A stretch of DNA of 64,000 nt from Psychrobacter sp. Pi2-1 (GCF_904846645.1 NZ_CAJHBO010000002.1:124001-188000), one strand, 5' to 3'; shown: positions 28,093-38,096, counted from the first letter of the stretch. The notes: generated by a model not told the origin, from the letters alone. Numbers and translations are program-made.

Positions 28093-30846
28093 TTATTGTA
28101 TAAAACTCTGCAAAACGGATTCTAAGTCTTTCTTACTAATGGGTTTGGATAAAAATTCGTCCATACCAACTTGCATACAAGCCTCGCGATCTTCTTCTGT
28201 ATTATTTGCAGTTAGCGCCACAATCGGTATTTTATCGCCTTGTGAACGAATCACTTGTGTGGCTTGTAAGCCATCCATAACGGGCATCCGGCAGTCCATC
28301 AAAATCAGAGAGATCTCTTCACGTTGGCTTTTGAGTTTCTCGAGTGCTTGCTGTCCATCTTCTGCGACAATACTACGATAACCAAGCTTACTTAACATCT
28401 TACAGGCTATCTTTTGGTTAGTAGGACTGTCTTCTACGACCAAAATCAGTGGAGACAAGATTTCTTTCTTAGGTGTATCTTCTACAAAAGATAGACTGCT
28501 GTCGTATTGATGTTTGACCAGTATGTTTAGCGTTTTCCTTGCAAACAAGGTTAAGCGTAGTAGCTCAGACAGTAGTAAACTTGCGTCCAAGGGTTTGGTC
28601 AAAAATCCATCATACTGGCCTAGTAAAGTAGAAGGGATATGCCTTTCAAGTTTCATGCTAAGTAATATCTTCGGTAGTGAAGGCGTCGTGACTAGGTCAT
28701 TTAATGCTTCTTGCTGCTCGTTATACTTGTTACTCGCATGAACTGATAAGGTGATAGATTCGCTGTATTCATAATCTAATAGCAAGACAGGAATGACGGT
28801 TTGCTCATCTTGTTTTAATTTATTTTTTAGCTGCTGTACAGTGGCTCTATCTAAAGTGCTGTAGATAGTTATGGATATCGTTAAGTACTCGCACAAACGT
28901 TGTAAATGTTCAGCAACTAGAGGCTGATTGATGACAGCGATAAGGTGAATATGGGGCAGCTGCGAACAACGATGATATACCGATTGATAAGTGGCATGAG
29001 GATAAGGAAGGTAGAGGCTAAATATCGTTTCTTTATCCACCGTATTATTTAGTTCGATAAAACCGCCGAGTAACTGAGCAAAGCTATTGGCATCCATTAA
29101 GCCAACATTACTGTCTTCAACTAAGTTATGATTGCTTTGATTCAAGATATTGACTAATTGATTTTTTCTCTCAGGAGTAATAGTTGCTCCAGTGTCTTTT
29201 ACGCTAAACCGAATCCAATAAGATGTCTGCGCAGGCATTGTCGTGTCATTGTTAGGAGTTAAATGCTGATTACTTATTCGCGTTACTTTATCTCCAGGTA
29301 CACGATCAACAGTGAGCGCGACATAGCCTGATGTTGTAAAACTAATAGCGTTTTTCAACAGGTTTAATAGGATATGGTGCAGTCGAATGTAATCAGTTTC
29401 GATGTAACGAGGACAGTCTGGCGCAAAGAAATAGATCAATTCTAACCCTTGTTGTCTTATTTCTTTTGTGACTAAATTGCTAACCTCTTTGCTTACTTTA
29501 TAAATATCAACCGTTTCGATACTTAGACGTGTTTTTCGGACTTCAACTTCCTCTGTTGCTAGCGTCTCATTGAGCACAGTCAACATGCTTTGACTGGTTG
29601 TAATTAATGTATTTAGAGTTTTTTTGCCTTGAGCCGTCAATGTTGAAGGGTCGATGGGTTCCAATGAATCAATTATCTTCTCTAGTGGTAACCTTAACTT
29701 ACGACCTATAAATGCTTGGGCTTCGTTTGATTCATCAATTTGTAATTGCAGTTGTTGGTTGTGCAGCTGTAGTTGTTCAGATTGATGGAAAATCTCATCA
29801 ATATTATTAAAAATCACAGTAAAACCGTGAACTTGCCCATGTTCGCCGAACCATGGTGTCACGTGTAGTTGGTAGGCTTGTTTGTTTTCCAAGCCATAAA
29901 CTATGAGTGTGCGAGTAACGCGTAAACTTGAAACAGTTTTTAACAGTATTTGAGTGGCTTCATCTTTCCCTTCAACGAAATCAGTCAGCTCATAGCTCTG
30001 TTCACTCTGGGTAGGAGGGGTAAATACTTGCTCAAAGCGTTGATTATAGAAGCTAATTTGACCATGTCGTATACTCATCAACATCGGTAAGGGTGCCTGA
30101 TCAACCAAGCGCTCTAAACGATGAGTCAATGTTTTGATACGCCGATAGTCATTATGTAGTTGGTAGCTAACGCGACTTAGCGCATGACCTAACAGCATGA
30201 ACTCGGTAGTAGATTTCTTTTGTAAAAACGGCGGCGGCGTATAAGATTCTTTTGCGCGGCTACTCAAATTATCCGTATAAACCAGTAACTGTTCCCAGTT
30301 AGTACGACGATTGAGCATATAGAGCAATGCCATGAAAAATAGTACGATGGCGACCATCAAAGGAAGCCAGTAACGGTAAGATATCCAGTCGACAACAAAA
30401 GGCTCATGGCGTAGTACAATATAAATCTGATGTCCGCTTTTTAGATTAATGATTCCTGTTAGTTCATTGCTATTGACGGTATAAGAGCTATGGTCGCTGC
30501 TGCTAGAAGCTGATGTACCGATGGTAGGGAAAGCAACGGTAGGAAAAGCAGATTCATTAGGACGAGTATTATGATGAATATAGGTCTGCCCAGAAGGCAT
30601 CATCAAAATCAGCTGATAACTCAGTTGATCAAAAGTAGGCTGTTCTAAGATTGTTTTTATTTCACTATCTAGAGGCACTGCATGCTCAATAATGCTGTGC
30701 TGTAGGGAATAAAAAGTATCTATGCTATGTTGCTCACTATGTTTTTTCATCCCATCAAACAGTATGACATAGTACAGCAGTAACATAACCGTGAGAGACA
30801 AGGTATAAAAAATCAATAAGCGCTGTAAGGACTGGAACTGTTGCAT
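28093..30846 (-). CDS. BarA/GacS-like hybrid sensor protein with degenerate kinase core and intact C-terminal receiver
   Basis: The protein has 917 residues. Two membrane helices (about 9-30 and 156-178) bracket a periplasmic sensor region. A HAMP-like linker, a PAS-like domain and a coiled coil (QLHNQQLQLQIDESNEAQ) follow. In the dimerisation helix, where kinases read SHELRTPL, this protein reads GRKLRLPL. The phospho-accepting His is Arg382 (codon CGT at 29701-29703, one base from CAT). The N-box is present (HHILLNLLKNA) and DTG is present, but the second glycine box is eroded (SNVGLMDANS). A degenerate receiver comes next (DYEYSES, DGFLTKP). The last receiver is complete, with the acceptor Asp851 in LMDCRMPVMDG and Lys901. 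No HPt domain follows. It is probably a non-kinase signalling scaffold or phosphatase. Function is unproven. Confidence 0.85.
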   Translation of the reverse strand: MQQFQSLQRLLIFYTLSLTVMLLLYYVILFDGMKKHSEQHSIDTFYSLQHSIIEHAVPLDSEIKTILEQPTFDQLSYQLILMMPSGQTYIHHNTRPNESAFPTVAFPTIGTSASSSSDHSSYTVNSNELTGIINLKSGHQIYIVLRHEPFVVDWISYRYWLPLMVAIVLFFMALLYMLNRRTNWEQLLVYTDNLSSRAKESYTPPPFLQKKSTTEFMLLGHALSRVSYQLHNDYRRIKTLTHRLERLVDQAPLPMLMSIRHGQISFYNQRFEQVFTPPTQSEQSYELTDFVEGKDEATQILLKTVSSLRVTRTLIVYGLENKQAYQLHVTPWFGEHGQVHGFTVIFNNIDEIFHQSEQLQLHNQQLQLQIDESNEAQAFIGRKLRLPLEKIIDSLEPIDPSTLTAQGKKTLNTLITTSQSMLTVLNETLATEEVEVRKTRLSIETVDIYKVSKEVSNLVTKEIRQQGLELIYFFAPDCPRYIETDYIRLHHILLNLLKNAISFTTSGYVALTVDRVPGDKVTRISNQHLTPNNDTTMPAQTSYWIRFSVKDTGATITPERKNQLVNILNQSNHNLVEDSNVGLMDANSFAQLLGGFIELNNTVDKETIFSLYLPYPHATYQSVYHRCSQLPHIHLIAVINQPLVAEHLQRLCEYLTISITIYSTLDRATVQQLKNKLKQDEQTVIPVLLLDYEYSESITLSVHASNKYNEQQEALNDLVTTPSLPKILLSMKLERHIPSTLLGQYDGFLTKPLDASLLLSELLRLTLFARKTLNILVKHQYDSSLSFVEDTPKKEILSPLILVVEDSPTNQKIACKMLSKLGYRSIVAEDGQQALEKLKSQREEISLILMDCRMPVMDGLQATQVIRSQGDKIPIVALTANNTEEDREACMQVGMDEFLSKPISKKDLESVLQSFIQ

Positions 30847-31151
30847 GAAAGCGTGGCCCTATCTCGACACGAAAAATATAGTGAAATTATAATGAATTTT
30901 TTATGTACAGTAGCTGAACTACCTAAGGTTATTAATACTTAGCCTCTATTTATAGCAGAATAACGGCTTACTGTTTACAGAGAGTAGTTATTAACGCCAA
31001 ATTGTTTTGTAAAAATTATAAACAGAGCGTTTGATGTCCTTAAGATTATAAAGGCAAATAATGTCATTGGTTATCACGAAGTGAGGTCATTACAATCATG
31101 GCACTGCGCCGTAAACTCACCTATAATGAACAAATAAACCTTATATAATGC
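30847..31151. other. Divergent gap between the hybrid sensor and fmt
   Basis: These 305 AT-rich bases separate leftward and rightward genes. TATAAT occurs at 31144-31149 but is only three bases from the fmt ATG and has no good -35. No RNA gene or strong hairpin was seen. Confidence 0.45.
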
Positions 31152-32228
31152 ATGACTATGACTACAACTGCTCCTACCTTTGATACATCTAACTCGCTTA
31201 CTGACCATGATAACCCAACTACTAACCGATTAAGGGTAGTATTTGCGGGTACGCCTGAATTTGCTGCTATCAGCCTTGAGTCGTTAATTAATCAGCAAGA
31301 AGCGCTGAATATAGAAATAGTCGCTGTTTACACGCAGCCTGATCGTAAAGCAGGTCGTGGTCAAAAATTGTCAGCCTCTGCGGTAAAAGAAGTTGCATTG
31401 GCAAATGATATCGCTGTAGAGCAGCCAGTCACTTTTAAAAAGTCTAGCGCAGAAGGGCTAGCTGCTAGGCAAACTCTGCGCACCTATCAGCCTGATGTGA
31501 TGATTGTCGCCGCTTACGGATTGATTCTACCTATTGGTGTATTAGAGACGCCTACTCATGGTTGTTTGAATATTCATGCTTCACTGTTACCACGCTGGCG
31601 CGGTGCTGCACCTATCCATCGTGCACTCTTGGCCGGAGACGATGAGACCGGCATTACCATTATGCAGATGGACAAAGGTCTGGATACGGGTGACATGCTT
31701 TATAAAGTTAGCGAAAGTATTGCCTCTGATGATACCGCTGCTAGCCTACATGATAAGATGGCTGCACTTGGTGCGACAGCCATTAGTACGGTATTAAAGG
31801 ATTTGCCCACTTATCAAGCTCAAGCTATCGCTCAAGATGATAGTCAAGCCAACTACGCTGAAAAACTGGTCAAAACCGAAGGCGAAGTTGACTGGTCGCA
31901 GTCTGCTGCCATTATTGAACGCCAAATCCGAGGGCTGACCCCATGGCCGGGCGCTTATACTTTTTTGGCAGGGCAACGTGTCAAAGTGTTGGCTAGCTTA
32001 CCTGTGAATACATCTCAGCAAACCAATGAGCCCGCAGGAACGGTTATCAGTGTTGGACGCAAAGCGATTTTAGTCGCTTGTGGTAAGGAGAATGATACCA
32101 AGTCGTCGGCCACTACTTTAGCCATTACTCATTTACAGTTTGCGGGTGGTAAGCCAATGACTGCTGAACAAGTTTGCCACGGCAACCAATTAAATGACGG
32201 CGATCAATTTACGACAGAATCAAAATAA
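31152..32228 (+). CDS. fmt: Methionyl-tRNA formyltransferase
   Basis: The protein has 358 residues, against about 315 in E. coli. It formylates initiator Met-tRNA. The N-terminal catalytic domain starts at LRVVFAGTPEFA after an unconserved 27-residue extension. Catalytic HASLLPRWRGAAPIH (Asn-Ile-His-Ala) and QMDKGLDTGDML follow, and the C-terminal tRNA-binding domain has the RGLTPWPGAY block. Two adjacent ATGs (31152, 31158) compete as starts. No start codon lies nearer the conserved domain, so the extension is probably real. rsmB follows after 65 bases on the same strand. def, the usual partner, is absent. Confidence 0.95.
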   Translation: MTMTTTAPTFDTSNSLTDHDNPTTNRLRVVFAGTPEFAAISLESLINQQEALNIEIVAVYTQPDRKAGRGQKLSASAVKEVALANDIAVEQPVTFKKSSAEGLAARQTLRTYQPDVMIVAAYGLILPIGVLETPTHGCLNIHASLLPRWRGAAPIHRALLAGDDETGITIMQMDKGLDTGDMLYKVSESIASDDTAASLHDKMAALGATAISTVLKDLPTYQAQAIAQDDSQANYAEKLVKTEGEVDWSQSAAIIERQIRGLTPWPGAYTFLAGQRVKVLASLPVNTSQQTNEPAGTVISVGRKAILVACGKENDTKSSATTLAITHLQFAGGKPMTAEQVCHGNQLNDGDQFTTESK

Positions 32229-32293
32229 CGTTACTTATATTTAACCTACTTGCACAAGACGCTATCGACCATACGTCAAGGAAATGAAATTTA

Positions 32294-33880
32294 ATGAGAC
32301 AAAACAGTACTGCGCCTAGAAACAATAAGCTCAAACCATCAAGCAACCTTATTATGAATGGTAGCGTACGCGTGCGTGTGATTCGTACCTTACTGGCCAT
32401 TCAAAATGGTCAGTCGCTCTCAAGCGTCCTTGACCCGTTACTAAATAGTCTACATGATGGTGACAAAGGCTTTGCTCATGCGTTATTGTTGACGACATTA
32501 CGCCAATGGCACGCCCTTGCGCGATTGCTTGACACGTTAGCAGACAATCCTATTGATGAAGTTGAAGTTCGCACTACGATTCAAGTGGGCTTAGTGCAGT
32601 TGCTGTATTTAGAAGTGGCTGATCATGCGGCTATTCATGAGACGGTTGAAGCGGCAAAAGAGATTGAGTTTGCTCATTCGACTGGTTTAGTAAATGCTAT
32701 TTTGCGTAAAGTTGCTAAGAACCCAAGCAAATTCCGTAAGAAGTGCGATAAAAAGCATAGCCTACCGAATTGGCTCGCTTATCAGCTTAAGCAAGACTGG
32801 AGCGAGCAGTATGATGAGCTGACACAAGGCTTGCGCCAACCAGCACCGATGTTTTTACGAGTAAACTCGGCCGTGACTTCGGTAGAGGACTATCAGCATG
32901 CGTTGGATGGGGCAGAAATTGATGCAGACATCGTTGAGCTAACGACTGGTTTTAACTTGGCGAATTCGTCAGAGTCTACCACTGCTACAATGCTATCAAC
33001 CAAAGGTCTTAGACTACATCAAAGCACTGCCGTTAACGCTTTGCCTGATTTCGCCTTAGGAACTGCTAGCGTCCAAGACATGCATGCTCAGTTAGCTGCA
33101 CCAATCATTAATAAAGCATTGATGGCTAAGCTCATTGCTGAAAATGCGAATACTGATAGCGACAGTGATGAAAGTAATAATGAGCTACACATTTTAGATG
33201 CATGTGCGGCACCTGGTGGCAAGCTTGCTCACTGGTTAGAGCTCATAAGCGCTAATGACGAATCATCGTTGTTTCACGTGAAACAAGACAATGCTGAAAC
33301 GTCGCCTGTGACTGCTGATATCAAAGTAACGGCTATTGATAACGAAGCACCACGTATCGAGCGTATTCGTGAGAATTTACAGCGTCTAAATCTGAGTCAG
33401 CATGATTTGCAACAAGCAGATAACAGCATCGCATTGAACATTGTCTGTGCAGATGCGACCAGATGGCAGCATGGCAAGAATAAAAAAGCGGCGACAAATG
33501 AGCCGGTATTTGATGCGATATTATTGGATTCTCCTTGTACTGCGACTGGCGTGATTCGTCGTCATCCTGATATCAGTATCCTGCGTACAGAAGAAGACAT
33601 CGAGCAAACGGCGCTGTTGCAAGCCGATATCTTGCATAACCTATGGCCGCAATTGAAAGCTGGTGGTTATCTGCTGTATGTGACATGTTCTATCTTAAAG
33701 CAAGAGAACGTCGAGCAAATGCAGGACTTTATCACTCATCATAATGATGCGGTAGCAATTGAATTTACCGAGGATTGCAACTGGGGTATCGCGCAAACTA
33801 TCGGTCGCCAGTGCTTACCGATCGATAGTACCAGCGGTGATGGTTTTTATTATGCGTTATTGCACAAGACTGCTGAATAA
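32294..33880 (+). CDS. rsmB: 16S rRNA (cytosine(967)-C5)-methyltransferase RsmB
   Basis: The protein has 528 residues, nearly 100 more than E. coli RsmB. The N-terminal NusB-like RNA-binding domain (about 15-150) is followed by the Rossmann methyltransferase. It has cofactor motif DACAAPGGKLAH, the general Pro-Cys motif LDSPCTATGVIRRHPD, and the catalytic TCSILKQENVEQ. It methylates C967 of 16S rRNA. Several hydrophilic insertions (for example near ANTDSDSDESNN and SANDESSLFHVKQDNAET) account for the length. One of these insertions contains the only perfect parS palindrome of the window. It forms a pair with fmt. Confidence 0.94.
   Translation: MRQNSTAPRNNKLKPSSNLIMNGSVRVRVIRTLLAIQNGQSLSSVLDPLLNSLHDGDKGFAHALLLTTLRQWHALARLLDTLADNPIDEVEVRTTIQVGLVQLLYLEVADHAAIHETVEAAKEIEFAHSTGLVNAILRKVAKNPSKFRKKCDKKHSLPNWLAYQLKQDWSEQYDELTQGLRQPAPMFLRVNSAVTSVEDYQHALDGAEIDADIVELTTGFNLANSSESTTATMLSTKGLRLHQSTAVNALPDFALGTASVQDMHAQLAAPIINKALMAKLIAENANTDSDSDESNNELHILDACAAPGGKLAHWLELISANDESSLFHVKQDNAETSPVTADIKVTAIDNEAPRIERIRENLQRLNLSQHDLQQADNSIALNIVCADATRWQHGKNKKAATNEPVFDAILLDSPCTATGVIRRHPDISILRTEEDIEQTALLQADILHNLWPQLKAGGYLLYVTCSILKQENVEQMQDFITHHNDAVAIEFTEDCNWGIAQTIGRQCLPIDSTSGDGFYYALLHKTAE
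33270..33285. promoter_or_regulatory. Perfect parS site inside rsmB
   Basis: TGTTTCACGTGAAACA matches the parS consensus at all 16 bases. It encodes LFHVKQ within a poorly conserved insertion of RsmB, about 13 kb right of oriC. The lack of protein constraint there argues that the site itself is selected. Confidence 0.85.
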
Positions 33881-33926
33881 ACCGTTTTTAACTATTGAAT
33901 AACATTATTGTAGACAGGACAATCTA

Positions 33927-35348
33927 ATGAAATATATCAGTACTCGTGGTCAGACAGCGCCGATGGACTTTAGTGATGTGCTTTTAATGGGTCTTGCGCC
34001 AGACGGTGGTTTGATGCTGCCTGAGCATTATCCAAACATTCATAGCGCTGTACTCGACGAGTGGCGTACGCTCAGCTATCCACAGCTTGCGATGGCGATC
34101 ATGCAACGTTTTGCCACTGATATTCCTGCGGCTGATTTGCAAGATATTATTGAGCGTACTTATACTGCTGATGTATTTGGCTCTGATGACATTGTCCCTG
34201 TCCGCAAGCTAGAAGATAACTTATACATTTTAGGATTGTCGAACGGCCCAACACTAGCGTTCAAAGACGTTGCCATGCAATTCTTGGGCAATGCGTTTGA
34301 ATATGTGCTCAAAAGAAAAGATGCTCGTGTTACCATTATTGGTGCGACCAGTGGTGATACGGGTAGTGCAGCAGAATATGCACTGCGCGGCAAAGAAAAT
34401 GTCGAAGTCTTTATGCTGTCACCGCATGGCAAAATGAGTGAGTTTCAACGCGCGCAAATGTATAGCTTGACCGATGACAATATCCATAATATCGCTATCG
34501 ACGGTATGTTTGATGATTGTCAAGATATCGTAAAAGCGCTACAGCAAGATGCTGAATTCAAAGCAGCATATAACTTGGGTACGGTCAACTCTATCAACTG
34601 GGGTCGCATACTAGCGCAGATCGTTTATTACTTTAAAGCTTACTTTGCGGTCACGACGAGCAACGATGAAAAAGTCAGCTTTAGCGTACCATCAGGTAAC
34701 TTTGGTAACATTTGTGCTGGTCACATCGCTCGCGAAATGGGACTGCCAATTGACCGTCTGATTGTCGCAACCAATGAAAACGACGTTTTAAATGACTTCT
34801 TCAATCAAGGCGCTTATCAGCCACGTCCGACTGAAAAAACTTATGTCACTTCAAGCCCGTCAATGGATATTTCAAAAGCGTCTAACTTTGAGCGTTTTGT
34901 TTATTTACTACTGGAAAAAGACAGCGCACGTGTTCATGAACTATTCGATGGCGTAAAATCAGGCCGAGGGTTTGACTTGTCTGAGTTGATGGAATCAGTT
35001 AATACGCGTTATGGCTTTGCTGCTGGTAAATCTACTCACAACGATCGCTTGCAGACTATCAAAGCGCTTTATGAACAGCATGGTGAATTGGTTGATCCAC
35101 ATACTGCAGACGGCATTAAAGTTGCCAAAGAGCGACAGTTAGATGGCGAAATCATCGTTTGTGCAGAAACGGCATTACCCGTTAAGTTCGCTGACACTAT
35201 TGTTGAAGCAGTAGGTCAAATAGACATTGAGCGTCCAGCGCATACTAAAGGGTTAGAAGATTTACCACAGTACGTAGTGATACTGGATAATAAGGCCGAA
35301 CTGGTTGCTGAACAAATCCGCCAACATGTCGCACCGAATCCTGCTTAG
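33927..35348 (+). CDS. thrC: Threonine synthase
   Basis: The protein has 473 residues, the long form of the enzyme. It turns O-phosphohomoserine into threonine with PLP. It starts MKYISTRGQTAPMDFSDVLL, a family hallmark. The PLP-binding Lys lies in GPTLAFKDVAMQFLGN, the phosphate-binding loop is ATSGDTGSAAEYAL, and SVPSGNFGNICAGH is also conserved. It stands 46 bases after rsmB, possibly co-transcribed. thrA and thrB are not in the window, so the threonine genes are dispersed. A probable terminator lies about 115 bases downstream. Confidence 0.96.
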   Translation: MKYISTRGQTAPMDFSDVLLMGLAPDGGLMLPEHYPNIHSAVLDEWRTLSYPQLAMAIMQRFATDIPAADLQDIIERTYTADVFGSDDIVPVRKLEDNLYILGLSNGPTLAFKDVAMQFLGNAFEYVLKRKDARVTIIGATSGDTGSAAEYALRGKENVEVFMLSPHGKMSEFQRAQMYSLTDDNIHNIAIDGMFDDCQDIVKALQQDAEFKAAYNLGTVNSINWGRILAQIVYYFKAYFAVTTSNDEKVSFSVPSGNFGNICAGHIAREMGLPIDRLIVATNENDVLNDFFNQGAYQPRPTEKTYVTSSPSMDISKASNFERFVYLLLEKDSARVHELFDGVKSGRGFDLSELMESVNTRYGFAAGKSTHNDRLQTIKALYEQHGELVDPHTADGIKVAKERQLDGEIIVCAETALPVKFADTIVEAVGQIDIERPAHTKGLEDLPQYVVILDNKAELVAEQIRQHVAPNPA

Positions 35349-35463
35349 GTAATTACGGTCTTTAAGCTTATCATCAATAAGAAAAGTATCCGCGTGAAAG
35401 TTACACCATTGTAATAAAGTGTTTATGATTGTGTTATGGTAGATATAATTGTAATATTAGAAA

Positions 35464-35506
35464 CGGCGTCAGCAAATCATCATCGTGCTAGGCGCTTTTT
35501 TAGGAA
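35464..35506 (+). terminator. Probable terminator of thrC
   Basis: GCGTCAGCA can pair with TGCTAGGCGC (one bulge, one wobble) followed by six T. It is weaker than others in the window. Confidence 0.5.
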
Positions 35507-35672
35507 TTATTCTAGCCAATTACACTGAACAGTTACCCTATAATCGCCATGAGAATTTTACTAATAAGTTACTGATAAATTTGATTTTTTATTAATCCAA
35601 GAGATTTTCACAGTAATAAATCAAGTACAGTTCTTTGCGTCGAACACAGTGGTACATATTGTGGATATAACG

Positions 35673-36770
35673 ATGAAGATGAGCTTAAAAAAGATAGCAA
35701 AAGCACTGTTAATGACGACGTTTAGTAGTGCCATGTTGATGAGCACGGCTCAAGCTAACAATCCGCCGCCAACTATCAAAGCTGATGCGCCCAATCGTTA
35801 TATCGTCAAAAAAGGCGATACCTTATGGGATATCTCAGGTCGCTATCTAGATAGCCCATGGCGCTGGAAAGAAATTTGGGCAACCAATAAGCAAATCAAA
35901 AATCCAAACCTTATTTACCCTAATGACGTTCTCATTCTTTGTGTAATTCAAGGAAAAACACTGATTGGCGTTGATACTGGTGAAGGTTGTGCTGGCGTTG
36001 AAAAGCAGCTTACTGGAAATGTAAGTACGAGCACGGTCGCGATTACTTCGACGGCCAATAGCATCCCTCCTATTCCGTGGTCGGCTATTCAGCATTGGCT
36101 TGATAAAACGCTTATCGTTAATCCCCAAGACTTTAATACCACGCCTTATATTTTAGCTTCTAAAAACCGTAACTTAATTACTGCGCGTGGTGATAAGGTC
36201 TATGCTAAAGGCGTACCGCTTATCGTAGGCCAACGTTACGGCGTCTACCGTGAGGGTGAGCTATATGTAGACCCCAAAACGCAAGAAGTGATAGGCTTAG
36301 AAGTTACGCAGGTAGCGACTGGTCTTGTTACTTCTACAGAAAGTAATGGTGTGACTAGCTTGCAGCTTATCGATAGCTATGGCAAAGAAGTGCGTGAAGG
36401 GGATCGCGTCTTTGTAGAGTTAGACAACGCTATTCCTCCTGTCTTTTATCCAACGCCTGCAAGTGTCAGTCGCGGTGGTATGATCGTACGTGTGATGGAC
36501 TCTATCAGCTCGGCTGCGAAGGGTAGTGTGGTCGCCATTAATTTAGGTAGCTTACAAGGTGCTAAGCCGGGTGATGTGTTGACGGTATATCAAAAAGGGC
36601 CTTTGGTACGTGATACTAAAGATAATGATACACCAGTCCGTCTACCAAACGAGCCTAGCGGTATGGTGATGGTTTTCAATACCTTTGATCACATCAGCTA
36701 TGCTTACGTACTAGACTCTGAGCTACCACTTAATATTGGCGATCAGTTGTTACCACCTCCTTATTTATAA
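35673..36770 (+). CDS. Secreted LysM-domain peptidoglycan-binding protein
   Basis: I choose ATG 35673, which begins a clean signal peptide (MKMSLKKIAK... ending STAQA). The upstream GTG 35649 would disrupt it. The mature protein is about 337 residues. A LysM domain (YIVKKGDTLWDISGRYL, then WRWKEIW and NLIYPNDVL) binds peptidoglycan. The remainder is a beta-rich region without a known catalytic motif. Proteins of this layout stand upstream of dprA in many gammaproteobacteria, and that is also so here (75-base gap). The role is probably in envelope maintenance; the link to DNA uptake is only positional. Confidence 0.88.
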   Translation: MKMSLKKIAKALLMTTFSSAMLMSTAQANNPPPTIKADAPNRYIVKKGDTLWDISGRYLDSPWRWKEIWATNKQIKNPNLIYPNDVLILCVIQGKTLIGVDTGEGCAGVEKQLTGNVSTSTVAITSTANSIPPIPWSAIQHWLDKTLIVNPQDFNTTPYILASKNRNLITARGDKVYAKGVPLIVGQRYGVYREGELYVDPKTQEVIGLEVTQVATGLVTSTESNGVTSLQLIDSYGKEVREGDRVFVELDNAIPPVFYPTPASVSRGGMIVRVMDSISSAAKGSVVAINLGSLQGAKPGDVLTVYQKGPLVRDTKDNDTPVRLPNEPSGMVMVFNTFDHISYAYVLDSELPLNIGDQLLPPPYL

Positions 36771-36845
36771 ATAGCTATAAGGCTTTATTAAGCAATATAT
36801 TAAACCAAATACTAATCTAAGCTTGCCTATACGAGACAGATAATA

Positions 36846-38096
36846 ATGACGGCAGTCACCTCTTCTTTATCCGACGATCAGCGCGCTATCTTAGCGCTGT
36901 GGTACGAGGTGAATGCGTCGTTATCTGCTTATCACAAATTGATCACTTCTTTTGGTTATCCGCAGCTTGCTTGGCAAGCCAAAGTAGAGGCATGGAAGCA
37001 GCTAGGTATTCACCACACCCATCTCAAACGTCATGAACAGCCAGAGCAAACACTCGCCAATATCGATAAGATTCAGCAAGCATTGATAGATGGGCGCTAT
37101 GGTTTGTTATTTGCTGGTGACGCCGATTATCCTGCCCAACTTTCACAAATCTACGACCCACCGCCATTATTATTCTATCGTGGGAATAGCGTGCGCCTGC
37201 ATCAAGCACAAATCGCTATAGTAGGTAGCCGCAAACCTACTGCGCATGCGCAAAAAATCACGTTTGATATGGCGCAGTACTTAGCGCAAGCAGGTTATAT
37301 CGTTACTAGCGGTCTAGCTATGGGTGTAGATAAACGCGCACATTTAGGCGCGCTAGCACAGGCAGACCCTGACTATCAGGGACGGACGGTTGGCGTAATG
37401 GGTACAGGGATCGATGTGAACTATCCCAATCATCGAGATCAGTTATTTACTCAAATTATTGAGCAAGGTGGCTGCATTATCAGTGAGCTACTACCGCATA
37501 CGCAGCCGCATAAACATACTTTTCCGCGTCGCAATCGTTTGGTAGCTGGACTGAGTCTCGCGACCATTGTAACGGAAGCGACCATCAAAAGTGGCTCACT
37601 TATAACAGCACGTCTAACGTCTGAACAAGGTAAACAGGTCTTTGCTATTCCCAGTCATATTGATAATAGTAATGCAGAGGGTTGCCATCATCTAATTCGT
37701 GAAGGTGCGACCTTGATTTATCATCCTCAGCAAGTACTAGAAGACGTCAATGGTCAGCTTGATTATGATAAAGGCGCTTATAGAACGGCGAACGCTACTA
37801 CTTTCAATAGTAATCACTCTAATATTACTCAGACTTCCGATGCGTTTGAGATAGAGAAAAACTCAATCAAATCTACTAGCCAGCAATCATCCTCTGAGAT
37901 AAAGCCTGCGTGCAGCACAGTCGTAGTGCCTGAGCATTTAACTGCAATTTATGAGCAGCTTGACTGGCATGGGCAAGATTTAGATGCGCTTATTAGTGCA
38001 ACCAAGCTTGCACCGCCGCAGTTGATCGGACAGCTAATGGAGCTTGAGTTAATGGGTCTTATCAGCGAACAAGGTGGACGATATTTACGCGTTTAA
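36846..38096 (+). CDS. dprA: DNA processing protein DprA
   Basis: The protein has 416 residues. DprA binds incoming single-stranded DNA and loads RecA during natural transformation. The Rossmann core shows AIVGSRKPTAHAQ, the SGLAMGVDKRAHLGAL loop, GTGIDVNYPNHR, and FPRRNRLVAGLS. An N-terminal SAM-like helical part precedes it. A winged-helix-like DprA C-terminal domain ends the protein (IGQLMELELMGLISEQGGRYLRV). A Ser/Asn/Thr-rich linker of about 45 residues separates core and tail and is longer than usual. With comM at 52.6 kb it suggests natural competence. It is followed by tsaC on the same strand. Confidence 0.95.
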   Translation: MTAVTSSLSDDQRAILALWYEVNASLSAYHKLITSFGYPQLAWQAKVEAWKQLGIHHTHLKRHEQPEQTLANIDKIQQALIDGRYGLLFAGDADYPAQLSQIYDPPPLLFYRGNSVRLHQAQIAIVGSRKPTAHAQKITFDMAQYLAQAGYIVTSGLAMGVDKRAHLGALAQADPDYQGRTVGVMGTGIDVNYPNHRDQLFTQIIEQGGCIISELLPHTQPHKHTFPRRNRLVAGLSLATIVTEATIKSGSLITARLTSEQGKQVFAIPSHIDNSNAEGCHHLIREGATLIYHPQQVLEDVNGQLDYDKGAYRTANATTFNSNHSNITQTSDAFEIEKNSIKSTSQQSSSEIKPACSTVVVPEHLTAIYEQLDWHGQDLDALISATKLAPPQLIGQLMELELMGLISEQGGRYLRV

